Made by a program: the position numbers and the translations under genes
Part shown: positions 43,429-52,425 of the stretch, piece after piece
Layout: every line of letters begins with the position of its first letter
Position numbering within the stretch: position 1 is the stretch's first letter
From: JBBROS01 sp965217935
GTDB lineage: Bacteria; Pseudomonadota; Alphaproteobacteria; Acetobacterales; Acetobacteraceae
Length of the DNA stretch: 64,000 nt
Direction of reading: 5' to 3'
NCBI GenBank assembly: GCA_965217935.1
Contig: OZ244581.1
Span: forward strand, 558,001 to 622,000
Notes under the pieces: model-generated
What the model was told of the DNA's origin: nothing
The model's input: the letters and a program-made list of their open reading frames with translations, nothing else
Database searches by the model: none

Positions 43429-44307
43429 GTGAGCAAACCCCTCCGTAAAGCTGTCATGCCTGTCGCCGGCCTCGGCACGCGCTTTTTGCCTGCGACGAAG
43501 GCAATGGCGAAGGAAATGCTGCCCGTCGTCGACAAGCCTCTCATCCAATACGCCGTCGAGGAAGCGAGGGCCGCGGGCATCGAGCAGTTCTGCTTGATTT
43601 CCGGGCGCGGCAAGACGGCGCTGATCGATCATTTCGACGTGGCCTACGAGCTGGAAACCAACTTGCGGGAACGCGGCAAGACCGAGATGCTCGACATGCT
43701 GGAAGGCATGAAGATCCCGCCCGGATCGATCACCACGGTGCGCCAGCAGGTTCCGCTGGGCCTCGGGCACGCGATCTGGTGCGCCCGCGCCTTCATCGGC
43801 GATGATCCGTTCGCGATTCTGCTGCCGGACGACCTCGTGTTGGCTGAAACCCCGTGCTTGAAGCAACTCGCGGACGTCTACGCCGAGACGGGCGGCAACG
43901 TGGTGGCGGTGGCCGAAGTCCCCCGCGAACAGACCAACCGTTACGGCGTGTTGAGAGTGGGCGCGGATGACGGCAAGCGGGTCGAGGTCACGGGCCTGGT
44001 GGAAAAGCCCAAGCCCGCCGATGCGCCGAGCAATCTCACGGTCATCGGCCGCTATATCCTTCTTCCCGAGGTGATCAAGCATTTGTCGGCCATGGAACGC
44101 GGCGCAGGCAACGAGGTGCAGCTCACCGACGGGATGTCGAAAATGATCGGCCACACGCCGTTCCACGGCCTTCGTTACGAGGGGCGCCGGTTCGACTGCG
44201 GCGACAAGGTTGGTTTCCTGGAGGCGCAGATCGCGTTCGCGCTGAAGCGCCCGGATCTCGCCGATGAGGTTCGGGCCTTCCTGCGCACCTATACCGAGAG
44301 GACGTGA
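43429..44307 (+). CDS. galU: UTP-glucose-1-phosphate uridylyltransferase
   Basis: 292 residues. Makes UDP-glucose for exopolysaccharide, LPS and UDP-glucuronate. The N-terminus holds the nucleotide-binding PVAGLGTRFLPATKAMAKEM and VVDKPLIQYAVEEA; QQVPLGLGHAIWCA, LLPDDLVL with the metal-binding Asp, and GLVEKPKP follow. GTG start at 43429. The next gene begins within two bases of its stop, and the pairing galU-phosphohexomutase fits a sugar-nucleotide operon. Confidence 0.95.
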   Translation: MSKPLRKAVMPVAGLGTRFLPATKAMAKEMLPVVDKPLIQYAVEEARAAGIEQFCLISGRGKTALIDHFDVAYELETNLRERGKTEMLDMLEGMKIPPGSITTVRQQVPLGLGHAIWCARAFIGDDPFAILLPDDLVLAETPCLKQLADVYAETGGNVVAVAEVPREQTNRYGVLRVGADDGKRVEVTGLVEKPKPADAPSNLTVIGRYILLPEVIKHLSAMERGAGNEVQLTDGMSKMIGHTPFHGLRYEGRRFDCGDKVGFLEAQIAFALKRPDLADEVRAFLRTYTERT

Positions 44308-44309
44308 CG

Positions 44310-45722
44310 ATGGCAGCCTTCAAGCACGATTTTCCGCCGACCAGCCTGCGGGAATACGACATCCGCGGCGTGGTGGGGCGCACCCTGCATGCGGCCGACG
44401 CCTTTGCCATCGGACGCTGTTTCGGCAGCGTCGTCGCGCGCGAGGGCGGCAGCAAGGTCGCGGTCGGCTACGATGGGCGCCTTTCGTCGCCGGAGCTTGA
44501 GGCGTCGCTCGTTGACGGGCTGAAGGCAAGCGGAATGATGGTCTTGCGCGTCGGGCGCGGGCCGACGCCGCTGCTGTATTTCGCGGCAACGACGCTGGAG
44601 ACCGATGGCGCCGTCATGGTGACGGGCAGCCACAACCCGCCGGACTACAACGGTTTCAAGATGATGCTGGGGCGCAAGGCGTTCTTTGGCGCCGACATCC
44701 AGGCCTTGGGACGCATGGCGGCCGCCGGCGACGTGGTGGACGAGGCGTCCGGCAGCGACGAGGCCGTGGACGTGTCCGACGCCTATGTCGAGCGTCTGGT
44801 GCAGGACTGGGATGGGGGCGACCGCAAGCTGAAGGTCGTGTGGGACAACGCGAACGGCGCCGCCGGGGACATCCTGGCCAAGTTGCTGAAGCGGCTCCCC
44901 GGCGACCACAGCGTGTTGAACCAGGCGATCGACGGAACCTTTCCGGCGCACCATCCGGACCCGACGATCCTGAAAAACCAGCAGCAGTTGATTTCGGCCG
45001 TGCGCGAGGCCAAGGCCGATCTCGGCATCGGCTTCGACGGCGACGCCGACCGGGTCGGCGCGATCGACGACAAGGGCGGGATGCTGCTCGGCGACCAGTT
45101 GATGGTGGTGCTCTCCCGCGACGTGCTGCGGCAGATGCCCGGCGCGACCATCATCGCCGACGTGAAGGCCAGCCAAGTGCTGTTCGACGAGATCGAGGCG
45201 GCCGGCGGCAAGCCGTTCATGTACAAAACCGGGCACAGCCTGATCAAGGCCAAGATGGCCGAGACCGGCGCCCCGTTCGCGGGCGAGATGAGCGGGCACA
45301 TCTTCTACGCCGACCGCTGGTATGGGTTCGACGATGCGCTCTACGTGGCGGTCCGGCTGCTCGGCATCGTGGCCCGGATGGACGGCAAGCTGTCGGCCGT
45401 CCGCGAAGCCATGCCGCATGTCGTCAACACCCCGGAACTGCGCTTCGACTGCGATGACACCCGCAAGTTCGAGGTGGTGCAGGAAGTGGCCGCCCGGCTG
45501 CGGGCGCAACGGGCAGCGGTCAACGACATCGACGGCGTCCGCGTGCTGACCGATGACGGCTGGTGGCTGCTGCGCCCGTCGAACACGCAGGCGGTCCTGG
45601 TCGCGCGGGCCGAAGCGCGTAACGAGGCCGGGCTCGAGCGGCTGAAGGCGGCGCTGGCGGAGCAGCTGCAAGCCTCGGGGCTGGACGCGCCAGACTTCTC
45701 GGGAGAGAACGCCGGGCATTGA
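44310..45722 (+). CDS. Phosphomannomutase/phosphoglucomutase (AlgC/ManB type)
   Basis: 470 residues. Converts hexose-6-phosphate and hexose-1-phosphate, feeding galU with glucose-1-P and/or GDP-mannose synthesis with mannose-1-P. The phosphoserine loop is VTGSHNPPDYNGFK, the metal loop is GFDGDADRVG, the sugar-binding loop includes GEMSGHIFY, and the phosphate-binding loop is RPSNTQAVLVARAEA (with SNT). I use the ATG at 44310 (GAGAGGA seven bases upstream); a GTG at 44304 overlapping the galU stop is the alternative. Which hexose it prefers cannot be told. Confidence 0.92.
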   Translation: MAAFKHDFPPTSLREYDIRGVVGRTLHAADAFAIGRCFGSVVAREGGSKVAVGYDGRLSSPELEASLVDGLKASGMMVLRVGRGPTPLLYFAATTLETDGAVMVTGSHNPPDYNGFKMMLGRKAFFGADIQALGRMAAAGDVVDEASGSDEAVDVSDAYVERLVQDWDGGDRKLKVVWDNANGAAGDILAKLLKRLPGDHSVLNQAIDGTFPAHHPDPTILKNQQQLISAVREAKADLGIGFDGDADRVGAIDDKGGMLLGDQLMVVLSRDVLRQMPGATIIADVKASQVLFDEIEAAGGKPFMYKTGHSLIKAKMAETGAPFAGEMSGHIFYADRWYGFDDALYVAVRLLGIVARMDGKLSAVREAMPHVVNTPELRFDCDDTRKFEVVQEVAARLRAQRAAVNDIDGVRVLTDDGWWLLRPSNTQAVLVARAEARNEAGLERLKAALAEQLQASGLDAPDFSGENAGH

Positions 45723-45784
45723 TGCTGCTTAGTTGCTGCTATGCCAACACGCCTGAAGATTGACCTTTGCCCAAGCCCGATTGA

Positions 45785-45976
45785 TTACAAAAACCACCCG
45801 GCCCAAATCGCCGACGAGGCGGTCGAGACGTTGCGGCACGCCTCGACGATGGCGTTGGAGCTCTCCCATGCCGTCGCGCTCAGCGTGTTGCCGCGCAGGT
45901 GTTCCCGGACCGTCTCAATCGGGCTCAGCTCGGGGCTGTAGGATTGGTCGTCGCACCAGCGTGCGGTGTCCGGCAT
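45785..45976 (-). pseudogene. IS630 transposase, C-terminal fragment
   Basis: Encodes SYSPELSPIETVREHLRGNTLS followed by a helical tail (NAIVEACRNVSTA), the last part of the IS630 DDE domain. The IS630 at 7.2 kb has YSPELNPVEAIWEYLRGN at the same place, so this is a third, separate IS630 scar. The N-terminal domain and ends are missing. Confidence 0.75.
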
Positions 45977-46099
45977 CGCAAGCGCACCGTCGGTGCGATG
46001 CCGCCCGGCCGCTGACGCAGGGTCAGGTCATGTTCGTCAATGTGGTGGAATTTGCGGTGTAGGTTGAGGTGGCCACAGATCAGGTTGCCACGGTGAAAA

Positions 46100-46590
46100 A
46101 CTGTGATGAGCGGCGTCGATCAGCGGCGGCACGAATTCGGCCATGACCTCGGTCCGCATGCAGCGATGCTGCAGCTGCCACTCATCATCGGCCTCAGACA
46201 GCACGCCGCCGATCAATCGGATGATGGCGCCCTCGTTCGGGAACATGCCGACGACATCGGCGCGTCGTTTGGCCTCCTTGCTCAAACGTTCGAGCCGGTT
46301 CGTGCCGTGAAGCTTGGCCCGGTGCTGAACCGGAAAGTCTCTGTGCGCCAGCACGTCGGTCTCGCTCTCGTCGATGAACGCCGCAAGCTTGGGCCATGTG
46401 CTCCGGAGCGGGTCGGCGACATGGCGCAGCGCCTGGCTCGCAGAGGGGCGATCGGGATGGATGAAGCCTGGCGCAGGGCGGCGGCGACCATGGTCTGCTG
46501 GCCTTTCGGCACGTAGGCCAGCGCGTTGCGCATCCAATGAAAGCGGCGCCGTCTCACCGCGACCATCATTCTCTGGATGACGACATGAGT
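46100..46590 (-). pseudogene. IS256-family transposase, 3' fragment with frameshift
   Basis: Upstream frame: RFHWMRNALAYVPKGQQTMV then AAALRQA. After a one-base shift near 46475, the second frame reads FIHPDRPSASQALRHVAD, WPKLAAFIDESETDVLAHRD, LERLSKEAKRRADVVGMFPN, the conserved C-terminal half of IS256 transposases. The DNA-binding N-terminus is not recognisable upstream. Confidence 0.8.
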
Positions 46591-46756
46591 CCTGAGCCTA
46601 ATCACCTCCGCGGTCGCCAGAAAACCTTCCGCTACCTGGATCAGCACGACGCCGACGAGGGTCAGGGCCACGAACAGGCGGATGATCGGCAGACGGTTGT
46701 CATGGGCGCGCGGTTTATGCCTGATGCCGCGGATTGGGGAGCTGCTGGTGGAGGCG

Positions 46757-47340
46757 CTACGGACCTGATTGTGAACGATCGTAGGCGTCGGCAAGGCACA
46801 CCGAACAGCCGAGGGCTGCGATAATCAGCACGTCGTCCGGCCGCGTAAGCGCCGCGGTTCTCCAACCCGTATCGACCCATTGGCAGCGCTCGGCGCGCAT
46901 TTGATCCTGATAAAGCAAGACGATGTCGGCAAGCATCGGCAAGCGCTCATAAAACCGCAGCTTTTCGCCGCGGTCGACGCCCATCGTGAATAGCGAGGCG
47001 CCTCGATGATCGCCAGTGGGTCAGTCGCATCGTTCCTGTCCTCGATCATGCCGCAACGGACCAGCAAGTCGGGACGCGGCTTGTCGACGCCGGCGCCGCT
47101 GTCGGAACGCTGGACGCAAATGCCGCCGAAAAAGGCAAGGCAGCCGTGCCTCCCCGCCGCTTGCCTCAGTGCGAACCCGATATTGCTGACGATCAGCCCA
47201 TGCCGCCGGGTAGGGTCGGTCGTGCCGATGATCCGGCCCGCGACAAACTCCCAGGGCCGCCTGTCCTGTTGGGGGTCCAGGAGGGCGTCGAAGGCAACGA
47301 CCGTTATCGGCGGATGATCAAGGAGGCACGCTTCGGACAT
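46757..47340 (-). pseudogene. Uma2-family (DUF820) endonuclease-like gene, frameshifted
   Basis: Starting at the ATG at 47340 the frame gives WEFVAGRIIGTTDPTRRHGLIV then FFGGICVQRSD and KPRPDLLVRCG, the PD-(D/E)XK-like core of Uma2 proteins. Near 46988 the frame breaks; a shift by one base restores TMGVDRGEKLRFYERLPMLA then ADIVLLYQDQMRAERCQW up to 46757. With the frame corrected it is about the usual 190 residues. Uma2 proteins are abundant in cyanobacteria and scattered elsewhere; their role is unknown. The break could be a mutation or a sequencing error. Confidence 0.78.
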
Positions 47341-47484
47341 CTCTCTCCGTCCGAGCAGCTCGGCGGCAAATGACCGCATTTGAGATAGGCTAACGCATTT
47401 TTGGCCGCGCGTCCCAACGACTAGGCGTGGGGGCACGTTGGCCATGCAGGCGCTGTTGGTCAGCTCGGTTCAGGCTTGCGCCCT

Positions 47485-48228
47485 CTATCCTAGGCGCGCA
47501 GCCGCCCGAGCAATCGCCAGGAAATCGTCCGCCGACAAACTCGCCCCCCCCACCAAAGCCCCGCCCACCTCCGGCAAAGCCAGCAACGCCCCCGCATTCC
47601 CAGGCTTCACCGACCCGCCATACAAGATCCGCACCCCCCGCCCCGCATCGTCTCCCAACAATCCTACGAGCTGCCCGCGGATCGCCCGGTGCATCGCCAC
47701 GATATCCTCCTCCGTCGCCGTCTGGCCCGTGCCGATCGCCCACACCGGCTCATAAGCCACGGCGCCCTCGAACTCCGGCGGCAGGCTGCCGTCGATCTGC
47801 GAGGCAACCACCAGCTCCGCGTTGCCCGAAAGCCGGTGCTGCTCCGTCTCGCCCACGCACACGATCGGCTTGAGGCCAGCCCCCCGCGCCGCCTGCGCCT
47901 TCTGCCGCACTACCGGGTCAGCCTCGCCATGCGCGGCCCGGCGCTCCGAATGGCCGAGGATCACCCATTCAGCGCCGGCGTCGGCCAACATGGCCGCGCT
48001 GACGTCGCCCGTATGCGCCCCGTCCGCGCCCGGATGGCAGTCTTGCCCGCCGATCATGACTCCGCTGCCAGCCAGCGCATCCGCCACCATGCCCACCAGT
48101 GTCGCCGGCGGGCACGCCAGCAGGTCGCACCCCAGCCCTCCCGCCGCCCCACGCAGCTCCGCCGCCAGTGCCGCCGCCCCGGCCCGGCGGCCGTTCATCT
48201 TCCAGTTCCCCGCAATCAGTTGCCGCAC
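47485..48228 (-). CDS. tpiA: Triosephosphate isomerase
   Basis: 247 residues. Interconverts dihydroxyacetone phosphate and glyceraldehyde-3-phosphate. The active site is complete: N8 and K10 in AGNWKMNG, His in WVILGHSERR, and Glu in VAYEPVWAIGTG, followed by the loop-7/8 GGSVKPGNA and VGGASL phosphate-binding segments. Divergent from ppiD with a 78-base gap that must hold both promoters. Secretion gene secG, a frequent neighbour, is not present. Confidence 0.95.
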   Translation of the reverse strand: MRQLIAGNWKMNGRRAGAAALAAELRGAAGGLGCDLLACPPATLVGMVADALAGSGVMIGGQDCHPGADGAHTGDVSAAMLADAGAEWVILGHSERRAAHGEADPVVRQKAQAARGAGLKPIVCVGETEQHRLSGNAELVVASQIDGSLPPEFEGAVAYEPVWAIGTGQTATEEDIVAMHRAIRGQLVGLLGDDAGRGVRILYGGSVKPGNAGALLALPEVGGALVGGASLSADDFLAIARAAARLG

Positions 48229-48306
48229 GACACCCTCCCGCCAATCTGGCCAAAGACCGCGCCTCGCCCTATGCTGCGGCCCGCTTCACCTGGAATTCCA
48301 CGTCCG

Positions 48307-50196
48307 ATGATCGGCTCCATCCGCAAGTTCCTCAACACCCGTGTCGCCCGCCTGTTCTTCATCGTCCTCATCATCCCGTTCGTCATGTGGGGCGTGGCCG
48401 ACGTTGCAAGAAACTACGGCCAGAACACGGCGCTCGCCACTGTCGGCGGCCGCGCCATCGAGCCCGCCGAGTTCCAGGACGCCTTCCGCCAGCAGCTCAC
48501 CCAAGTCACTCGCATGATGGGCGGCAAGGTCGACCCAACCCCTGAAATCCGCAAGGGAGTCGCCGCCCAGACGCTCGACCGCCTCGTGGTCCAGGCCGCG
48601 ATCGCCAACGAGGTGCAGCAGATGGGCCTCGCCGTCCCGGATGAAGCCCTGCGCCGGTCGGTGTTCACCATGTCGGCCTTCCGCGGCCCGGGCGGGGCCT
48701 TCGACCGCGCGAAATTCGACGCCATCCTGCGCCAGAACAATCTCACCGAAGGCCGCTTCCTCGAACTGATGCGCTCCGACCTCGGCCAGCGCCAGATCAT
48801 CGAGACGGTGCAGGCCGGCGTCGCCGCCCCTGACGTGATGCTCAACCAGGTGTTCGCCTTCCAGAACGAGACCCGCGTCGCCCAGATCGTCGAGCTCCCA
48901 GTCAGCGCCGCACCCGAGCCGCCCGCCCCCACCGCCGACCAGCTCAAGACCGCCTACGAGGACGATCCCGGCCGCTACGCCGCTCCCGCCTACCGCCGCA
49001 TCAAGGCCGTTGTCCTCTCCCCCGAAACCCTGGCCAAGGGCATCGACGTCTCCGACGCCGACATCGCCGCCTACTACCAGCAGCACCAGTCAGAGTTCGG
49101 CGCCCCCGAAAAGCGCTCCGTCGAAGTCCTGGTCTCGCAAGACGAAGCCGCCGCCAAGCAGCTCGCCGGGCATTGGTCCGCCGGCGCCGATTGGGCCGCG
49201 ATGCAGCAGGCAGCCAGCAAAGCCGGCGCATCCTCCGCCCGGCTCGACGATGCCGCCAAGACCGACATCCCCGCCGCCGAACTGGCCGACGCCGCCTTTG
49301 CCTCGCCGCCGAACCAGGTCATAGGCCCGGTCAAGTCCGCCTTCGGCTGGCAGGTCGCCCGCGTCACCAAAGTCACCCCGGGCAACGAACGCCCCCTCTC
49401 CGCCGTCCGCGACGAGATCCGCGGCCAGATCGCCCGCACCCGCGCCGTCGACGACGTCTACGTCCGCGCCAACAAGCTGGAGGACGCGCTGGCCGCCAAC
49501 GATAGCCTCGACAACCTTCCCGCCGACCTCGGCGTCGCCGCCATCACCGGAACGCTCGACGCCCAGGGCGACGCCAAGGACGGCAATCCCGCCCCCATCC
49601 CCGGCGCCCCGGCCCTGCGCCAGGCGATCATCGCCGCCGCCTTCGCCGCGCCGAAAGGCGTGTCGCCGCACATGACCGAAGGCCCCGGCCAATCCTACTA
49701 TGCCTTGACCGTCGAGGACGAAACGCCCGCCGCGGTCAAGCCTTATGACGCCGTCGAGGCCGAGGTGAAAGAGAACTGGGAGGCCGATTACCGGCGCAAG
49801 GAGCAGGAGAAGGTCGCCGCTCAGCTGCTCACCGCGGTTAACGCCGGCGGCTCGCTGGCCGACGCCGCCACGATCGCCGGGCTGCGCACCGAGAAGACGC
49901 CGCCGATCGCCCGCTCTGGCCCAACCGAAGGCGTCCCGCCGCAACTCACGGCCCCGGCGTTCAACCTCAAACCGAACAAGGCGACGATGGTCGAGACCCC
50001 TGAGGGCTTCATCGTCGCCCGCCTCGACAGCATCAACGCCCCCGAACCCGCCTCCGACCCGGCCGCCGCCGCCCAGATGCGCGTCGCCCTCAACGAATCC
50101 ATGGCCCAAGACGTCGAGATGACCTACGCCGCCGCCCTGCGCCAGCGCGCCAAGCCCACCGTCAACCGTCCCCTCTTTGAATCCCTGGTGCAGTAA
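48307..50196 (+). CDS. ppiD: Peptidyl-prolyl isomerase PpiD (SurA-like N-domain)
   Basis: 629 residues. One N-terminal membrane anchor (VARLFFIVLIIPFVMWGVAD), then the SurA_N-like chaperone domain with TPEIRKGVAAQTLDRLVVQAA, and a parvulin-like domain in the middle (from about YRRIKAVVLSPE, with APEKRSVEVLVS). Acts in the periplasm at the Sec translocon, helping outer-membrane and exported proteins fold. The ATG at 48307 opens MIGSIRKFLNTRV; the frame to the left is only the antisense of tpiA. Its stop is six bases before trpE, so they are probably cotranscribed. Confidence 0.9.
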   Translation: MIGSIRKFLNTRVARLFFIVLIIPFVMWGVADVARNYGQNTALATVGGRAIEPAEFQDAFRQQLTQVTRMMGGKVDPTPEIRKGVAAQTLDRLVVQAAIANEVQQMGLAVPDEALRRSVFTMSAFRGPGGAFDRAKFDAILRQNNLTEGRFLELMRSDLGQRQIIETVQAGVAAPDVMLNQVFAFQNETRVAQIVELPVSAAPEPPAPTADQLKTAYEDDPGRYAAPAYRRIKAVVLSPETLAKGIDVSDADIAAYYQQHQSEFGAPEKRSVEVLVSQDEAAAKQLAGHWSAGADWAAMQQAASKAGASSARLDDAAKTDIPAAELADAAFASPPNQVIGPVKSAFGWQVARVTKVTPGNERPLSAVRDEIRGQIARTRAVDDVYVRANKLEDALAANDSLDNLPADLGVAAITGTLDAQGDAKDGNPAPIPGAPALRQAIIAAAFAAPKGVSPHMTEGPGQSYYALTVEDETPAAVKPYDAVEAEVKENWEADYRRKEQEKVAAQLLTAVNAGGSLADAATIAGLRTEKTPPIARSGPTEGVPPQLTAPAFNLKPNKATMVETPEGFIVARLDSINAPEPASDPAAAAQMRVALNESMAQDVEMTYAAALRQRAKPTVNRPLFESLVQ

Positions 50197-50202
50197 AGGG
50201 AC

Positions 50203-51711
50203 ATGAACGCCATCGCCTCCCCAACCCGGAGCGCCTGCCTGCAAGCCTACGAAGACGGCCGCGGCGCCCTGATCTGGACCACCCTGGTCGCCGACCTCGA
50301 AACCCCCGTCGCCGCCTTCATGAAGCTCGGCGCCGGGCGTCCCAACACGTTCCTGCTTGAGTCGATTGAGAACGGCGCCGCCCGCAGCCGCTACTCCATC
50401 ATCGGCATGGACCCCGACCTCGTCTGGCGCTGCCGCGGCGGCCAGGCCGAACTGAACCGTCACGCCCGCAGCGCCCCCCACGCCTTCGCCGCCGACGCCC
50501 GCCCGCCCCTGGAAAGCCTGCGCGCCGTCATCGCCGAAACCCGCATGGACATCCCCGACCATCTGCCCCCCACCCTGGGCGGCCTGGTCGGCTATCTCGG
50601 TTACGACATGGTGCGCCAGATGGAGCGCCTGCCCGAGAAAAACGCGGACGCGATCGGCCTGCCCGAAGCCATCCTGCTCCGCCCCACCCTGTTCGCGGTG
50701 TTCGACAACGTGCGCGACGAGCTCACCCTCGCCGCCCCCATCTATCCCCAGCCCGGCGTCTCCGCCCAGGCGGCCTGGGACGCCGCCCAGGCCGCCCTCG
50801 CCGCCGCCGCCAGCGCCTTGCAACGCCCCCTGCCCCACGCCCTCCCGCCCGTCGCCCTCCCGCCGCAGCCGGAACCCGCCTCCAATCTGACCAAGCCCGA
50901 GTTCATGGCCATCGTCGAGCGCATGAAAGAGTACATCGTCGCCGGAGACGCCTTCCAGATCGTGCCCTCCCAGCGCTTCTCCGTCCCCTTCGCCCTCCCG
51001 CCTTTCTCGCTCTACCGCGCGCTGCGCCGGGTCAACCCGGCCCCGTTCCTGTTCTTCCTCGATTTCGGCGCCTTCTCCGTCGTCGGCAGCTCCCCGGAAA
51101 TCCTGGTCCGCCTGCGCGACAACAAGGTCACCCTCCGTCCCCTCGCCGGCACCCGGCCCCGCGGCGCCAGCAAAGCGGAGGACGACCGCCTCGAGCAAGA
51201 CCTCCTCGCCGACCCGAAGGAACGGGCCGAGCACCTCATGCTGCTCGACCTCGGCCGCAACGACGTCGGGCGCGTCGCCGAACTCGGCACCGTGCGCGTC
51301 ACCGAGAGCTTCGCCATCGAGCGCTTCAGCCACGTCATGCACATCTCCAGCACCGTCGAGGGCCAGCTCCGCCCCGGCCTCGACGCGCTCGACGCGCTGA
51401 TCGCCGGCTTCCCCGCCGGGACGCTGACCGGCGCGCCGAAAATCCGCGCCATGGAGATCATCGAGGAGCTGGAACCCACCCGCCGCGGCATCTACGCCGG
51501 CTGCATCGGCTACTTCGCCGCCAACGGCACGATGGACACCTGCATCGGCCTGCGCACCGCCGTGGTCAAAGACGGCACAATGTACGTCCAGGCCGGCGGG
51601 GGCGTCGTCGCCGACAGCACCGCCGAGGGCGAATACGAGGAAAGCCGGCAGAAATCCCGCGCCCTGTTCCGCGCCGCCGAGGAAGCCGTCCGCTTCGCAG
51701 GCGCGTCATGA
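50203..51711 (+). CDS. trpE: Anthranilate synthase component I
   Basis: 502 residues. Makes anthranilate from chorismate using ammonia delivered by TrpG. The N-terminal feedback site LLESIENGAARSRYSIIG has the LLES motif that binds tryptophan, so end-product inhibition is expected. The chorismate-binding core has GDAFQIVPSQRFS, PLAGTRPRG, LMLLDLGRNDVGRV, and FPAGTLTGAPKIRAMEII. The stop overlaps trpG by four bases. No leader peptide or attenuator could be recognised in the six-base gap upstream. Confidence 0.95.
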   Translation: MNAIASPTRSACLQAYEDGRGALIWTTLVADLETPVAAFMKLGAGRPNTFLLESIENGAARSRYSIIGMDPDLVWRCRGGQAELNRHARSAPHAFAADARPPLESLRAVIAETRMDIPDHLPPTLGGLVGYLGYDMVRQMERLPEKNADAIGLPEAILLRPTLFAVFDNVRDELTLAAPIYPQPGVSAQAAWDAAQAALAAAASALQRPLPHALPPVALPPQPEPASNLTKPEFMAIVERMKEYIVAGDAFQIVPSQRFSVPFALPPFSLYRALRRVNPAPFLFFLDFGAFSVVGSSPEILVRLRDNKVTLRPLAGTRPRGASKAEDDRLEQDLLADPKERAEHLMLLDLGRNDVGRVAELGTVRVTESFAIERFSHVMHISSTVEGQLRPGLDALDALIAGFPAGTLTGAPKIRAMEIIEELEPTRRGIYAGCIGYFAANGTMDTCIGLRTAVVKDGTMYVQAGGGVVADSTAEGEYEESRQKSRALFRAAEEAVRFAGAS

Positions 51712-52298
51712 TCCTCCTCATCGACAACTACGACAGCTTCACCTTCAACCTCGTCCACCTGCTCGGCGACCTCGGCGTCCGCTCCGACGTCGTCCGCAAC
51801 GATAAGATCACCCCGGCCGAAGCCCTCGCGAGAAAACCCGACGCCATCATCCTCTCACCCGGCCCCTGCACGCCGAACGAGGCCGGCATCTGCCTGGACC
51901 TTATCGAGGAGGCTGCCGGCCGCGTCGCCATCCTAGGCGTCTGCCTCGGCCACCAGGCCATCGGCCAGGCCTTCGGCGCCGCCGTCGTCCGCGGCCCGGC
52001 GCCGATGCACGGCAAGGTCAGCCCCGTCACCCACGCCGGCGACGCCCTGTTCGAAGCCATTCCCACCCCGTTCGACGCCGCGCGCTACCACAGCCTGGTT
52101 GTCGCCCCCGAAACCCTGCCGGACACGCTGGAAGCTACGGCCTGGAGCGGGAACGGCGTCATCATGGCGCTGCGCCACCGCACGCTGCCCATCTTCGGCG
52201 TCCAGTTCCACCCCGAGAGCATTGCCTCCCAGCACGGCCATACACTGCTCGCCAACTTCCTAGCCCTCGCCGCAGGCCGCAACGCCCAAGCGGCATGA
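51708..52298 (+). CDS. trpG: Anthranilate/aminodeoxychorismate synthase glutamine amidotransferase
   Basis: 196 residues, class I glutamine amidotransferase. The catalytic triad is visible: Cys in LGVCLGHQAIGQAFGA, and His/Glu in GVQFHPESIAS. It begins MILLIDNYDSFTFNLVHLLG, shared by TrpG and PabA, and may serve both tryptophan and folate synthesis. Coupled to trpE by an ATGA overlap; a 127-base spacer with a palindromic repeat separates it from trpD. Confidence 0.94.
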   Translation: MILLIDNYDSFTFNLVHLLGDLGVRSDVVRNDKITPAEALARKPDAIILSPGPCTPNEAGICLDLIEEAAGRVAILGVCLGHQAIGQAFGAAVVRGPAPMHGKVSPVTHAGDALFEAIPTPFDAARYHSLVVAPETLPDTLEATAWSGNGVIMALRHRTLPIFGVQFHPESIASQHGHTLLANFLALAAGRNAQAA

Positions 52299-52353
52299 TG
52301 ACGGCCAGCTCAAATCCCCACCCCCGCAACAGCAAACGGCGCCTAAACGAATC

Positions 52354-52401
52354 GGGGTTTGGGGCCTGCGGCTCCAACGGGTCCAGGGCAGCGCCCTGGC
52401 C
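52354..52401. repeat. GC-rich intergenic palindromic repeat, copy 2
   Basis: In the trpG-trpD spacer. A GGGGTTTGGGGCC...GGCTCC stem and a CCAGGGC-AGC-GCCCTGG hairpin follow the same order as copy 1 at 12590-12636. Confidence 0.75.
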
Positions 52402-52425
52402 TTATCCGCCGGGCTTGCCAACGGC

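Noticed and set aside
49090..51342. A 750-codon minus-strand frame across ppiD and trpE
   Set aside because: It spans two well supported plus-strand genes and has only Gly/Asp/Glu-rich shadow composition.
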